From: DATLSM01 sp049585815
GTDB taxonomy: Bacteria; Actinomycetota; Thermoleophilia; Solirubrobacterales; 70-9
Length of the DNA stretch: 64,000 bases
Direction: 5' to 3'
Assembly: GCA_049585815.1 (NCBI GenBank)
Contig: JBAVAR010000144.1
Span: 22,896 to 86,895, forward strand
Shown here: positions 26,841 to 34,615 of the stretch, piece by piece
How positions within the stretch are numbered: the stretch's first letter is position 1
How the letters are laid out: each line of letters starts with the position of its first letter
Translations under genes and position numbers: made by a program
The notes under the pieces: model-generated
Told to the model about the DNA's origin: nothing
Seen by the model: the letters and a program-made list of their open reading frames with translations, nothing else
The model's database searches: none

Positions 26841-26948
26841 GTGGGGGATGCCTCATAGTTCCACTCGGGTTTGGTTGGTTGGCCCAAACGGGCGGGCTGT
26901 CGAGGATGCTCCCAAGTCTTCTCAGAGCGCCAAAGCACAGGCGGTGCG

Positions 26949-27758
26949 CTAGGTGTCACGCCGACGCATCAGGACCGCCGCGATGATGAGTGAAACGGCG
27001 GCGTAGGCGCAAAAGAGCCCGAATCCGGTCCATGGAGCCAGCGTGTTGGGGTCGGGGTTTATCGTCCAAATCGCGCCACCCGCTTTGCTTGGCAAATAGG
27101 GTTCAATCGAGTTCGCAACACTTTCGGGGAGCAGGCCGATTACCGGAGGCAGGACGAACACGATCCCCGCCAGGGCGGAAATCGCACCGGCCGTGCTGCG
27201 GATGATCGCACCGAGGCCGAGGCCGAAGAGGCCCATCACGGTCAGAAACAGCGCGGCGCCGAAGAGTGACCTCAGCACTCCAGAATGGGAGATCCCGATG
27301 TTGATGTGCTGGCCAGAGAGAATCGATTGGCCGACGAAAAAGACGACGAAGATGGCGGGGAGGCTGATCGTAAAGGCGACCGCACCGAAGACCAGGGCCT
27401 TGCCCCAGAGCACCGGAAGGCGCTTGGGAACCGCGCAAAAGGTCGAGCGGATCATGCCCGTCGAGTACTCGGCGGTGATCGCCAAAACCCCGAGCACACC
27501 GATCGCGAGCTGGGCGAAGTTGACACCGGCGAGATTCACCCGCAGGGGGTGGAAGTTTTGTTTATCCGCGGGGCTGAGGTGAGGCCATCGCGACTCGAAC
27601 ACCACACAGGCGAGGATGCCGATCCCGAGGATCAACACCAGAGCGGCAAGCAGGGACCAGCGCGTCGAGCGGACCGAGCGGAGCTTCGTCCACTCCGAGA
27701 GGGCCACCCGCCGCTGGGTGACCCGTCCGACCGGCGTTGCCAGCGTTGCTTCGCTCAT
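26949..27758 (-). CDS. ABC-2 type transporter permease
   Basis: The 269-residue protein has six predicted membrane segments with a cytoplasmic N-terminal RRVALSEWTKLRSVRSTRWSL motif typical of ABC-2 export permeases. It begins at an ATG that overlaps the stop of the ATP-binding gene (ATGA), so translation is coupled. Together they should form an exporter of a drug, lipid or peptide. The substrate is unknown. Confidence 0.92.
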   Translation of the reverse strand: MSEATLATPVGRVTQRRVALSEWTKLRSVRSTRWSLLAALVLILGIGILACVVFESRWPHLSPADKQNFHPLRVNLAGVNFAQLAIGVLGVLAITAEYSTGMIRSTFCAVPKRLPVLWGKALVFGAVAFTISLPAIFVVFFVGQSILSGQHINIGISHSGVLRSLFGAALFLTVMGLFGLGLGAIIRSTAGAISALAGIVFVLPPVIGLLPESVANSIEPYLPSKAGGAIWTINPDPNTLAPWTGFGLFCAYAAVSLIIAAVLMRRRDT

Positions 27759-28696
27759 GCCAGCGCGCCTTCGGACTCGGCCCGGGCATCGGGGTTTTGT
27801 CCGTGGTACTCGACCGCGTCGCCGGTGAGCTCCATGAAGGCTTCCTCCAGCGAGGCCTGCTGCGGCGTTAGCTCATAGAGGACGATGTCGCTCTCGGCTG
27901 CGGTGGCGCCAATCTGCTCCGAGTCAATGCCGCGGACCTCAATCACAGAGGGCTCCAGGGCCTCGATCGCCACCCCTGCGCCGGCGAGGAGCTCCGCCAA
28001 CCTGGTGGCCTGTGGTGAGCGGACCCGCACCGAACGCTTGGAGGCGCCGCGCACGAAATCCTCCATTCCGGTATCGGCGATCAACTGCCCGCGGCCGATC
28101 ACGATCAGGTGCTCCGCGGTTAGCGCCATCTCGCTCATCAGGTGCGAGGAAACGAACACGGTGCGCCCTTCTCCCGCCAGTTTCTTGAGCAGGTTGCGGA
28201 CCCACTGGATGCCCTCAGGGTCAAGGCCGTTCACTGGCTCATCGAGTAGCACCGTGTGCGGGTCTCCAAGCAGGGCTGAGGCGATCCCGAGACGTTGTCC
28301 CATGCCGAGCGAGAAGCCGCCGGCACGCTTGCCCGCGACCTCTTGGAGTCCGACCATCTCGATCAGCTCCTTCACTCGGGCGCGCCCGATCCCATGCGTC
28401 TGGGCGAGTGCGAGCAGGTGGTTGTAGGCGGAGCGTCCGGTGTGGACTGAGCGAGCCTCGAGCAACGCCCCGGCCTCGTGCAGAGGGGCGGCGTGCTCTC
28501 GATAGGGCTTGCCGTTGACCAGCGCGTGCCCGGAGTCTGGGGTATCGAGCTCCAGGATCAAGCGCATCGTGGTCGACTTGCCCGACCCGTTCGGCCCAAG
28601 GAAGCCAGTCACGATCCCTGGTCGAACCTTGAAGGTGAGATCGCGCACGGCGACCTTCTCGCCATAGCGCTTGGTTGCCGCGATCACCTCGATCAT
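27755..28696 (-). CDS. ABC transporter ATP-binding protein (ABC-2 type)
   Basis: I use the ATG at 28696, since GAGGAG sits about 8 bases before it and the protein then starts MIEVIAATKRYGEK; an upstream ATG would add 15 residues. The motifs are complete: Walker A GPNGSGKST, signature FSLGMGQRLGIA, Walker B TVLLDEPVNGLDP. The C-terminal region has the DrrA-like extension (residues about 230-313). These ATPases pair with ABC-2 permeases such as the one that follows. Operon order is ATPase then permease. Confidence 0.93.
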   Translation of the reverse strand: MIEVIAATKRYGEKVAVRDLTFKVRPGIVTGFLGPNGSGKSTTMRLILELDTPDSGHALVNGKPYREHAAPLHEAGALLEARSVHTGRSAYNHLLALAQTHGIGRARVKELIEMVGLQEVAGKRAGGFSLGMGQRLGIASALLGDPHTVLLDEPVNGLDPEGIQWVRNLLKKLAGEGRTVFVSSHLMSEMALTAEHLIVIGRGQLIADTGMEDFVRGASKRSVRVRSPQATRLAELLAGAGVAIEALEPSVIEVRGIDSEQIGATAAESDIVLYELTPQQASLEEAFMELTGDAVEYHGQNPDARAESEGALA

Positions 28697-28741
28697 CGGA
28701 ATTGCTCCTCGGCGGGCTTCAAGGGGGCAAAAGCAAAGCAA

Positions 28742-28880
28742 CCTTCTCTAAAGCTTCCCTCACGATCTCTCAGTTTCTGCTTTCTGCCAAGTTCGCCCAT
28801 CTCGAGCACCAGCCGGTGGTTGGCAGTCGGAAGTGGTGCGAACATCCAGTCCAGAGCGCCTCAATCGCTGGCTTAGGCTT
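28742..28880. other. Intergenic, no gene supported
   Basis: No gene is seen between the ABC operon and the remnant that starts at 28881. Confidence 0.4.
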
Positions 28881-28988
28881 CTATTTCAACTCGATCCCAT
28901 CGCGTACCAGCGCCACCGAGTAGTGCTCGCGGAAGTTGATGAGACCGGGGTCAGGCTCGCCGCCATGAAGCCCGCCGAAAGCCAGGGC
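28881..28988 (-). pseudogene. C-terminal remnant of an unknown gene
   Basis: A minus-strand frame ends in a TAG at 28881-28883 and reads FGGLHGGEPDPGLINFREHY and SVALVRDGIELK. It looks like the end of a real protein but continues upstream only into sequence that does not. It abuts the tRNA-Trp 3'-fragment, so it could mark a recombination boundary. Confidence 0.35.
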
Positions 28989-29037
28989 TGATCGCGATGG
29001 CTGGCAGCGATGGCGTGGTCCCTTGTGAGCGAACATG

Positions 29038-29074
29038 CAAAACCGGCGATCCCAGGCCCGAGTCCTGGCTGCCC
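29038..29074 (+). repeat. Copy of the 3' half of tRNA-Trp (att-like)
   Basis: Aligned base for base, 34 of 37 positions equal 5714-5750 of tRNA-Trp. This spans the last part of the anticodon loop, the anticodon 3' strand, the variable loop, the T arm and the acceptor 3' strand. The three differences are in the variable region (1) and the T loop (2, TTCGA becomes CCCGA), so it cannot make a tRNA. It has the same orientation as the intact gene. Some similarity continues past the 3' end for about 100 bases (for example GCTCT and CGG in the same order). Confidence 0.85.
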
Positions 29075-29302
29075 GATATCGGCCCTCCTCTTGGTAGCGC
29101 GAATCTGGCTCTTGGGAACGGACCGCGGGCCTTTCACCAGCGATTTTCCGACGGTCAATGGAGCCAGTCGAGGTCAACAAAAGGCCTTCTTTGACACCTT
29201 TCGTCCCCCATTCCCCAATGGGCATTCGGGGCCCGGTCTGTCGAGCCAAAGAATTCGACGGCTCGGCGCTTGACCGCGGTAAAGGCAGTGTCGATCTCCC
29301 GG
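29075..29302. other. Intergenic, downstream homology of the tRNA-Trp copy
   Basis: No gene is seen. Parts of this stretch (around 29100-29130 and 29180-29210) resemble the bases that follow the intact tRNA-Trp at 5770-5900. Confidence 0.4.
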
Positions 29303-29812
29303 CTATTTCAGGTAAGCCTCGATCCACGCGCTGAAAGGCCCGATGAAGTCCTGGGCGGCTGGAAGGACCAGCTTGACTGCTTCGTGAAGTCGACCGGATT
29401 TCACCGCCACATAGTCGTGCTCGATCGCCGCCCTGGCTTTCTGGGCTCGCTTGAGGTGATTGCAGAGGGTGGCGCTAATCACCCCCTCTGCCTTCAGTGC
29501 GTCGAAGGCTCGCGCCGCGTCACTCTGGTGGCTCTTGGGGAGTTCTAACTGGGCCAGTTTCGAGCCGTACTCGGCGAGCTCGACCACGTAGTTCTGTACC
29601 CGGCTGAAGGCCCGTTCCACCGCCTGCACCTTGTTGTAGGCCTTGATCCCCGACTTCCGCTCGAAGGCCGGTTTGAACTCGGCCAGCTCGAAGTCCTGCC
29701 CGAACTCCTCCATTGCGCTCTGCAGGGCCAAGAGCTGGAGCGGTAAGTCCTCGAGGCGCGCGATAACTTCGTTACGCAGCAGCGTCGGTGTCTTTCTCTT
29801 GGCCTCCATCAT
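29303..29812 (-). CDS. HepT-like ribonuclease toxin (HEPN)
   Basis: The 169-residue all-helical protein contains RAAIEHDY near residue 134, matching the RX4HXY active-site motif of HepT toxins. HEPN toxins cut RNA at this His-Arg site. The gene starts at an ATG overlapping the last codon of the antitoxin gene (ATGA), so the pair is co-translated. Its length is slightly above that of typical HepT toxins (about 140), with an extended N-terminus. MntA/HepT pairs act in phage defence and plasmid stabilisation; the exact role here is unknown. Confidence 0.82.
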   Translation of the reverse strand: MMEAKRKTPTLLRNEVIARLEDLPLQLLALQSAMEEFGQDFELAEFKPAFERKSGIKAYNKVQAVERAFSRVQNYVVELAEYGSKLAQLELPKSHQSDAARAFDALKAEGVISATLCNHLKRAQKARAAIEHDYVAVKSGRLHEAVKLVLPAAQDFIGPFSAWIEAYLK

Positions 29813-30363
29813 CTCTCGGCGAGCAGCCGATCGATTCCTGCCAGGGCACGGCGACCACGTCCGCGCTCATACCGACGGGCGCGGCGCGCCACCTTCTCCA
29901 TTTCCAAGCGCAGCTTGGCCCAGCGATCCTCGCGATCGACGATCACCCGGCCCTCCTGCAGCGCTTCGGCGAAAAGGAGCGGACTGGCTTCGGCGTCTGC
30001 GACCGTGAGCACATCCACCTCGTGCTCCAGAAGTCCTTCGAGCTTCAGCTCTAGATCGATGACTCGGACCAACGAGGGGTCCCGCATCTCGACCAGAAGA
30101 TCTACGTCGCTGCCCTGAGTGTCCTCACCTCGCGCACTCGAGCCAAAGAGAAGAGCGAAGCGAACGTTGTGCTCGGTGCGAAGCGCCGCCCGCAGCCTTG
30201 CCAGCAGCGCCCATCGACGTAGGACGTAGTCTTTCTCGAGCGCGGAGAGCTTGATGCGCCGAGGCGAGGAGCGCTCTCCATGCAGGGTCCCTTCGACGAC
30301 GGCCCGACGCAGCGTCCGCTCACTTGCGCCGATCTGGTTGGCCAGTAGCTCCAACTCGGTCAT
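29809..30363 (-). CDS. MntA-like nucleotidyltransferase antitoxin with HTH
   Basis: The first 60 residues hold a helix-turn-helix (ELLANQIGASERTLRRAVVEGTLHG), which is unusual in MntA itself. A minimal nucleotidyltransferase domain follows, with GSSARGEDTQGSDVDLLV, the GSX10DXD active site. MntA-type antitoxins inactivate HepT by AMP transfer to a Tyr near the catalytic His. The HTH suggests the antitoxin also controls transcription of its own operon. The start codon lies only 6 bases after a perfect TATAAT on the same strand, so the transcript is probably leaderless. The C-terminal 50 residues are Arg/Glu-rich. Confidence 0.85.
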   Translation of the reverse strand: MTELELLANQIGASERTLRRAVVEGTLHGERSSPRRIKLSALEKDYVLRRWALLARLRAALRTEHNVRFALLFGSSARGEDTQGSDVDLLVEMRDPSLVRVIDLELKLEGLLEHEVDVLTVADAEASPLLFAEALQEGRVIVDREDRWAKLRLEMEKVARRARRYERGRGRRALAGIDRLLAER

Positions 30364-30417
30364 GTGTCCATTATAAATGGTTCACGAGTCCGATCTATAG
30401 TATTCATGTGTCCGATC
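30361..30417. repeat. Direct repeats over the mntA start and promoter
   Basis: CATGTGTCC occurs at 30361-30369 and 30405-30413. GTCCGATC occurs at 30388-30395 and 30410-30417, 22 bases apart. They bracket the -10 element and could be sites for the HTH of the antitoxin. Confidence 0.55.
30370..30375 (-). promoter_or_regulatory. -10 element of the mntA-hepT operon
   Basis: On the minus strand TATAAT ends 6 bases before the ATG at 30363, so the first transcribed base would be at or near the start codon. No clear -35 box is visible. Confidence 0.6.
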
Positions 30418-30758
30418 AGGATAAAGCCGGTCCTTTGTCGAGGAGGAAGAGGTTCTCTTCGCCCGATTCTGGAGCCTTGTGCCCTGAACGTACCCAGACC
30501 CGAGCCAGGACTGCCCGGTGCGATACCCGCCGAAGGGGCAACGTTTGCCTGCGCGCCCAGAATGCCCTGGAGGTCCTCCTCTGTCGGACCCCTTCTGTTC
30601 GCCGGACGCGAGCATCGGTGGGGAGCGGCCGAACGTGAAGGCGCTCACTCTTCCATCATGCAATCTGCGGCAAAACCCTGTTGGCATCTGGCTTCCCTCT
30701 CGGTTAGATAGGTCGATGGGACTTAGCGGGAGCCAACGGTCCCGGTGAGGGCCTAGGT
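30418..30758. other. Intergenic, no gene supported
   Basis: No gene is seen. The frames on both strands are short and lack support. The promoter of the trehalose synthase gene must be here or farther upstream. Confidence 0.45.
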
Positions 30759-32180
30759 GTGGGCCGCCCCAAGTTCGTGCAAATCCCACCACAGCCCCTT
30801 GACCGCTACCGGCCACTATTAGGGGACGGGTATGAGGAGATCGAGCGGACCGCGGCCCGCGCTCGGCGCCTTTTCGCCGGACGGGCGATATGGCATGTGA
30901 GCTCGACCATGCGTGGGGGCGGTGTCGCGGAGATGCTCCGCTCGCTGCTGCCCTACGTGCGTGGCGCGGGCATCGACACCCGCTGGGTCGTGCTCCGCGA
31001 GGGGGCGGATTTTTACACCGTCACCAAGCGCCTTCACAACAACCTGCATGGCAATCCGGGCGACGGCGGGGAGCTGGGGGAGGACGCGCGCCGCACCTAT
31101 GAGGCTGCCCTTGGCGATACCGGACGGCAGCTGACCGGGCTCTCGCAACCTGGTGACGTCGTCTACCTCCATGACCCTCAGACCGCGGGCCTCGCGCCGG
31201 CACTGCGCGAGTGCGGCCTAAAGGTGATCTGGCGTTGTCACATCGGGGTCGACAATGCAAACGAGTTGGTGCGCCGCGGCTGGGACTTCCTCGGCCCCTA
31301 CCTCGAGTCCGCCGATGCCTTCGTTTTCTCCCGCCGCGAGTATCTGTGGGACAACCTCGATCAAACCCGGGTCTGGATCCTTCCACCCTCACTTGATCCG
31401 TTTTCGGCCAAGAACCAGGAGCTCTCCGTGGAGGCGGTTGCCGAGATCCTGGGTGCAATCGGGCTTTGCCCTCGCCAGGCCGTCGGGGCGCCAACCTTCA
31501 GGCGTGCCGATGGGACGCCGGGGCGGGTTGAGCGAGCGGCCGATCTGTTTCAGGTCGGCCCGGTTCCAAAAGACGCCAAGCTGATCGCGCAGGTCTCGCG
31601 CTGGGATGCCCTGAAGGATCACCTCGGAGTGCTTGAATGCTTCGCCAACCTTGACCTCGGGGATGTCCACCTTGCCCTCGCGGGTCCCGCTCCGGAGGCG
31701 GTAGCAGACGATCCAGAGGCCGATGCCGTGCTCGGTCGCCTCGTTGAGGCCTGGAAGGGTTTGGATCCCGAGGTGCGTCGCCGAGCCCACCTCGTCGTCT
31801 TACCGATGGGGGACATTGACGAAAACGGGGCGATGGTCAACGCGCTGCAGCGCCGCAGCGACGTACTCATCCAGAAGAGCATCGCCGAGGGCTTTGGGCT
31901 GACCGTCGCCGAGGGGATGTTGAAGCGCCGCCCGGTGATAGCCAGCCGCGTCGGCGGCATCCAGGACCAGATCGTCGACGGCGAGAGCGGGATCCTGATC
32001 GACGATCCCCGCGACCTTGTGGGATTCGGCCGGGCGATTCGCGAGCTGCTCGAGGATCCCGTTTGCGCCCGGCGCATTGGCGAGGCTGCCCGTCGTCGCG
32101 TGATCGACAGGTTCCTGGCGGTATCGAGGCTGCGCGAATACGTCGACCTGGTGGGCGGCCTGATTGGTCCCCAACTGTAA
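30759..32180 (+). CDS. Trehalose synthase, glycosyltransferase TreT (GT4)
   Basis: The GTG start gives 473 residues in the GT-B fold. The N-terminus has AIWHVSSTMRGGGVAEMLRSLLPYVRGAG, the diagnostic donor/acceptor region of GT4 trehalose synthases. The middle has VIWRCHIGVDNAN, and the C-terminal domain has IAEGFGLTVAEGMLKRRPVIASRVGGIQDQIVDGESGIL, the nucleotide-sugar site. TreT makes trehalose from glucose and an NDP-glucose (EC 2.4.1.245) and can run in reverse. Trehalose is a compatible solute, which fits the potassium-uptake operon next door, but the two are not obviously one operon. Confidence 0.9.
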   Translation: MGRPKFVQIPPQPLDRYRPLLGDGYEEIERTAARARRLFAGRAIWHVSSTMRGGGVAEMLRSLLPYVRGAGIDTRWVVLREGADFYTVTKRLHNNLHGNPGDGGELGEDARRTYEAALGDTGRQLTGLSQPGDVVYLHDPQTAGLAPALRECGLKVIWRCHIGVDNANELVRRGWDFLGPYLESADAFVFSRREYLWDNLDQTRVWILPPSLDPFSAKNQELSVEAVAEILGAIGLCPRQAVGAPTFRRADGTPGRVERAADLFQVGPVPKDAKLIAQVSRWDALKDHLGVLECFANLDLGDVHLALAGPAPEAVADDPEADAVLGRLVEAWKGLDPEVRRRAHLVVLPMGDIDENGAMVNALQRRSDVLIQKSIAEGFGLTVAEGMLKRRPVIASRVGGIQDQIVDGESGILIDDPRDLVGFGRAIRELLEDPVCARRIGEAARRRVIDRFLAVSRLREYVDLVGGLIGPQL

Positions 32181-32630
32181 GCAACGCTAGCACTCAAACC
32201 GACAGACCAAAGGGAGGCGATGGGTGGTTTCGCGACGGTCGGTCGGGAGGGTCGATGGCGAGGATGTCGCGCGTGCGGTCTCGGGTTTGGGAGTAGCGAG
32301 GAGCGAGCAGTGGAGCTCTCCCGGCGGCCAACCGTGCGATTCACTGTCCCAAGGGCCAGGAAGAAGGCTGCCCATCCGTTGAAGGCGTAGGAGGGTATGA
32401 ATGCGCCGAAGTCGGCAGGGACAATACCCGTACCGCACTGTGCATGGGGACGCCAGGCGAGCGCCCAGCAGACCAGGGCAAGTATGAGGACCGGGTCGGG
32501 GATGGAGTGCACACGAGCGCTCCCGAGGCCCCCCAATTTCCTCCCGGGGCTCGAACTTCACAGGATCTTTATGCCGGGGCCCAAGCCCTTCACACACCCT
32601 TGACGCCACCGGGCGCATGATCCATTTGTC
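32181..32630. other. Intergenic between trehalose synthase and kdp genes
   Basis: No gene is supported. A minus-strand frame around 32350-32520 reads like a membrane segment (DPVLILALVCWALAWR) but has no visible start. I looked for a c-di-AMP riboswitch ahead of the kdp genes and saw none. Confidence 0.45.
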
Positions 32631-32756
32631 TTGTTCCCGGTTGCAAACATCTTTCCCGGAGGTGGAGGCCCGCTAGCCGACGCCTTCGCGATCGCGATCG
32701 CGATCGCGATCTTCGCCCTCCTTTACTGGGCGATTGACCTGATCGACCGGATATGA
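32631..32756 (+). CDS. Candidate small membrane peptide coupled to kdpF
   Basis: A short frame ends in a TGA that overlaps the kdpF start (ATGA). With the TTG at 32631 it has 41 residues: LADAFAIAIAIAIFALLYWAI is a perfect membrane helix, then DLIDRI. The AIAIAIAI part is encoded by four GCGATC repeats (32689-32712). The start codon and ribosome site are doubtful. KdpF-like short membrane subunits are common in front of kdpA, so a second such peptide is plausible. The frame, length and overlap are seen directly; a function is not. Confidence 0.45.
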   Translation: MFPVANIFPGGGGPLADAFAIAIAIAIFALLYWAIDLIDRI

Positions 32757-32857
32757 CGGTGGCGACCATCACCGGCGCCGACATTTTCGGCCTGATCGTC
32801 TCCGCCCTGGTCTGCATCTACCTGCTCTACGCCCTGCTGCGCGGCGAGAAACTCTAA
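32753..32857 (+). CDS. kdpF: KdpF, small subunit of the potassium ATPase
   Basis: The 34-residue peptide is one membrane helix (DIFGLIVSALVCIYLLYALL) followed by a short RGEKL tail, typical of KdpF. In Escherichia coli the peptide stabilises the KdpFABC complex. Its stop is one base from the kdpA start, so translation is coupled. Confidence 0.85.
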   Translation: MTVATITGADIFGLIVSALVCIYLLYALLRGEKL

Positions 32858-34615
32858 ATGGCGCAGGGGTGGCTTCAGATCGCGATCTTCGTCGCCGTCG
32901 TGATCGCGCTGACCAAGCCGCTCGGCGCCTACATGGCCCGCGTCTACACCGGCCAGCGCGTCTTCCTCAGCCCCGTTCTCGGCTGGGCTGAGCGCCTCAC
33001 CTACCGGGCCCTGCGGGTGGACCCCGACGCCGAACAGGACTGGAAGTCCTACGCCCGCAGCATGATCGTCTTCTCGTTGCTGTTTTGGATCGCCCTCTAC
33101 CTGATTCTCCGCACCCAGGGGATCCAGCCCTTCAACCCCGCCGGTTTTCATTCGGGGCCATGGGACGTCAGCTTCAACACGACCTCCTCCTTCATCACCA
33201 ACACCAACTGGCAGTACTACGGCGGCGAAACGACGCTCACCTACTTCGCCCAGATGGCCGGGCTGGCGGTGCAGAACTTCGTCTCCGCCGCGGTTGGGAT
33301 AGCGGTGGCGGTGGCGATGATCCGCGGCTTCATTGCCCGCAGCGGCGCCAGCCTGGGCAACTTCTGGCAGGACATGGTCCGTGGCCTCTACTACGTCCTG
33401 CTGCCGCTCGCCTTCGTTGTCACCTTGATCCTCGTCTCCCAGGGGGTCCTGCAGACGCTGGGCCACGCGATCAGCGCGACGACCCTGGCGGGCGCCAATC
33501 AGACCCTGGCCATTGGCCCCGTCGCCTCGCAGGTGGCGATCAAGCAGCTGGGGACAAACGGCGGCGGTTTCTTCAATACCAACTCCGCCTACCCGTTCGA
33601 GAACCCGACCCAGCTTTCCAACTTCGTCGAGCTGCTGGCGATCATCCTGATCCCCGCGGCGCTCACCTACACCTACGGGCGGATGGTCGGCGCTCAGCGT
33701 CAGGGCTGGGCGATCTTCGCCGCGATGCTCGTCATGTGGGTCGCCCTGATCGCGGTGATCTTGCCGGCCGAGCAGCACGGCACCCCTGCCCAGCATCTGG
33801 CGGGCCTTCACACCACCGCCTTCCACGGTTCGACCGGCGGCAACCTGGAGGGCAAGGAGCAGCGCAACGGGATCACCGAGTCAGCGCTCTGGGCGACCAC
33901 GACCACGGTCACCTCCAATGGCTCGGTCAACGCCTCGATGGAGTCGTTCACGGGTCTAGGCAGCGCCGTGCCGATGTCGGGCCTCGCCGCCAGCGAGGTG
34001 ATCTTCGGCGGTGTCGGTACGGGCCTTTACTCGATGCTGCTCTTCGTCTTGCTGGCGGTCTTCCTCGGCGGCCTGATGGTTGGTCGCACCCCCGAGTACC
34101 TGGGCAAGAAGATTCAGGCGCGCGAGATCAAGCTGGTCTCCCTCGGCGTCCTCTACACGCCCCTCTCGGTGCTCCTCGCCGCCGGACTCGCCTCGGCGAC
34201 AAGGCTCGGAACGCGCTCGATTTTTGCCGGGATCAATCCGCAGGGCTTCTCAGAGACCCTTTACGCCTACCTCTCCCAGGCAAACAACAACGGTTCGGCC
34301 TTCGCCGGCTACACCGGCTTCGAGCAGCCCCACGCACCCGGCAACGTCGGTGCCTACGGGATCACCTTCGCCGACCTGCTCGGCGGGGTGGTGATGCTCA
34401 CCGCCCGCTTCATCCCAATCCTGATCGTCCTTGCCGTTGCCGGGTCGCTGGCGAAGAAGAAGGTCTCCCCGGCGGGGCTCGGCACGATGCGCACCGATAA
34501 CCCGACCTTCGTGATCTTGCTGATCGGCGTGGTGATCCTGGTCGGCGCCCTTACCTTCTTCCCCGCCCTGCTGCTCGGGCCGGTCGTCCAGAGCCTGACC
34601 ACGAGGTTGTTCTAG
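32858..34615 (+). CDS. kdpA: KdpA, potassium-binding subunit of the Kdp ATPase
   Basis: The 585-residue protein has ten hydrophobic segments and the potassium-pore signatures. Four loops carry the selectivity-type motifs, including FNTTSSFITNTNWQ, QLGTNGGGFFNTNSAYPFENPT and the GTNGGG-like segment ANNNGSAFAGY. KdpA is the channel-like subunit that selects potassium and passes it to KdpB. Its ATG starts one base after the kdpF stop, and the stop is directly adjacent to kdpC, giving a coupled operon. Length matches the family. Confidence 0.97.
   Translation: MAQGWLQIAIFVAVVIALTKPLGAYMARVYTGQRVFLSPVLGWAERLTYRALRVDPDAEQDWKSYARSMIVFSLLFWIALYLILRTQGIQPFNPAGFHSGPWDVSFNTTSSFITNTNWQYYGGETTLTYFAQMAGLAVQNFVSAAVGIAVAVAMIRGFIARSGASLGNFWQDMVRGLYYVLLPLAFVVTLILVSQGVLQTLGHAISATTLAGANQTLAIGPVASQVAIKQLGTNGGGFFNTNSAYPFENPTQLSNFVELLAIILIPAALTYTYGRMVGAQRQGWAIFAAMLVMWVALIAVILPAEQHGTPAQHLAGLHTTAFHGSTGGNLEGKEQRNGITESALWATTTTVTSNGSVNASMESFTGLGSAVPMSGLAASEVIFGGVGTGLYSMLLFVLLAVFLGGLMVGRTPEYLGKKIQAREIKLVSLGVLYTPLSVLLAAGLASATRLGTRSIFAGINPQGFSETLYAYLSQANNNGSAFAGYTGFEQPHAPGNVGAYGITFADLLGGVVMLTARFIPILIVLAVAGSLAKKKVSPAGLGTMRTDNPTFVILLIGVVILVGALTFFPALLLGPVVQSLTTRLF

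Noticed and set aside
30485..30510. AGCCAGGACT near a T-arm-like stretch, resembling an inverted tRNA-Trp end
   Set aside because: Only a 10-base match; the neighbouring bases do not fit a tRNA end.
32551..32590. GGCTCGAACTT string that looks like an inverted T arm
   Set aside because: The flanking bases do not pair as a T stem and no other tRNA arms are present.
32181..32630. Possible c-di-AMP (ydaO-type) riboswitch before kdp
   Set aside because: Such riboswitches precede potassium genes in some actinobacteria, but the conserved sequence elements are not found here.
32723..33826. Long minus-strand open frame opposite kdpA
   Set aside because: It is a mirror of a high-GC coding region. 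The sense gene kdpA is unmistakable. The antisense product is rich in Asp, Gly and His and has no family features. The same applies to antisense frames opposite kdpC/kdpB and the KdpD-like gene.
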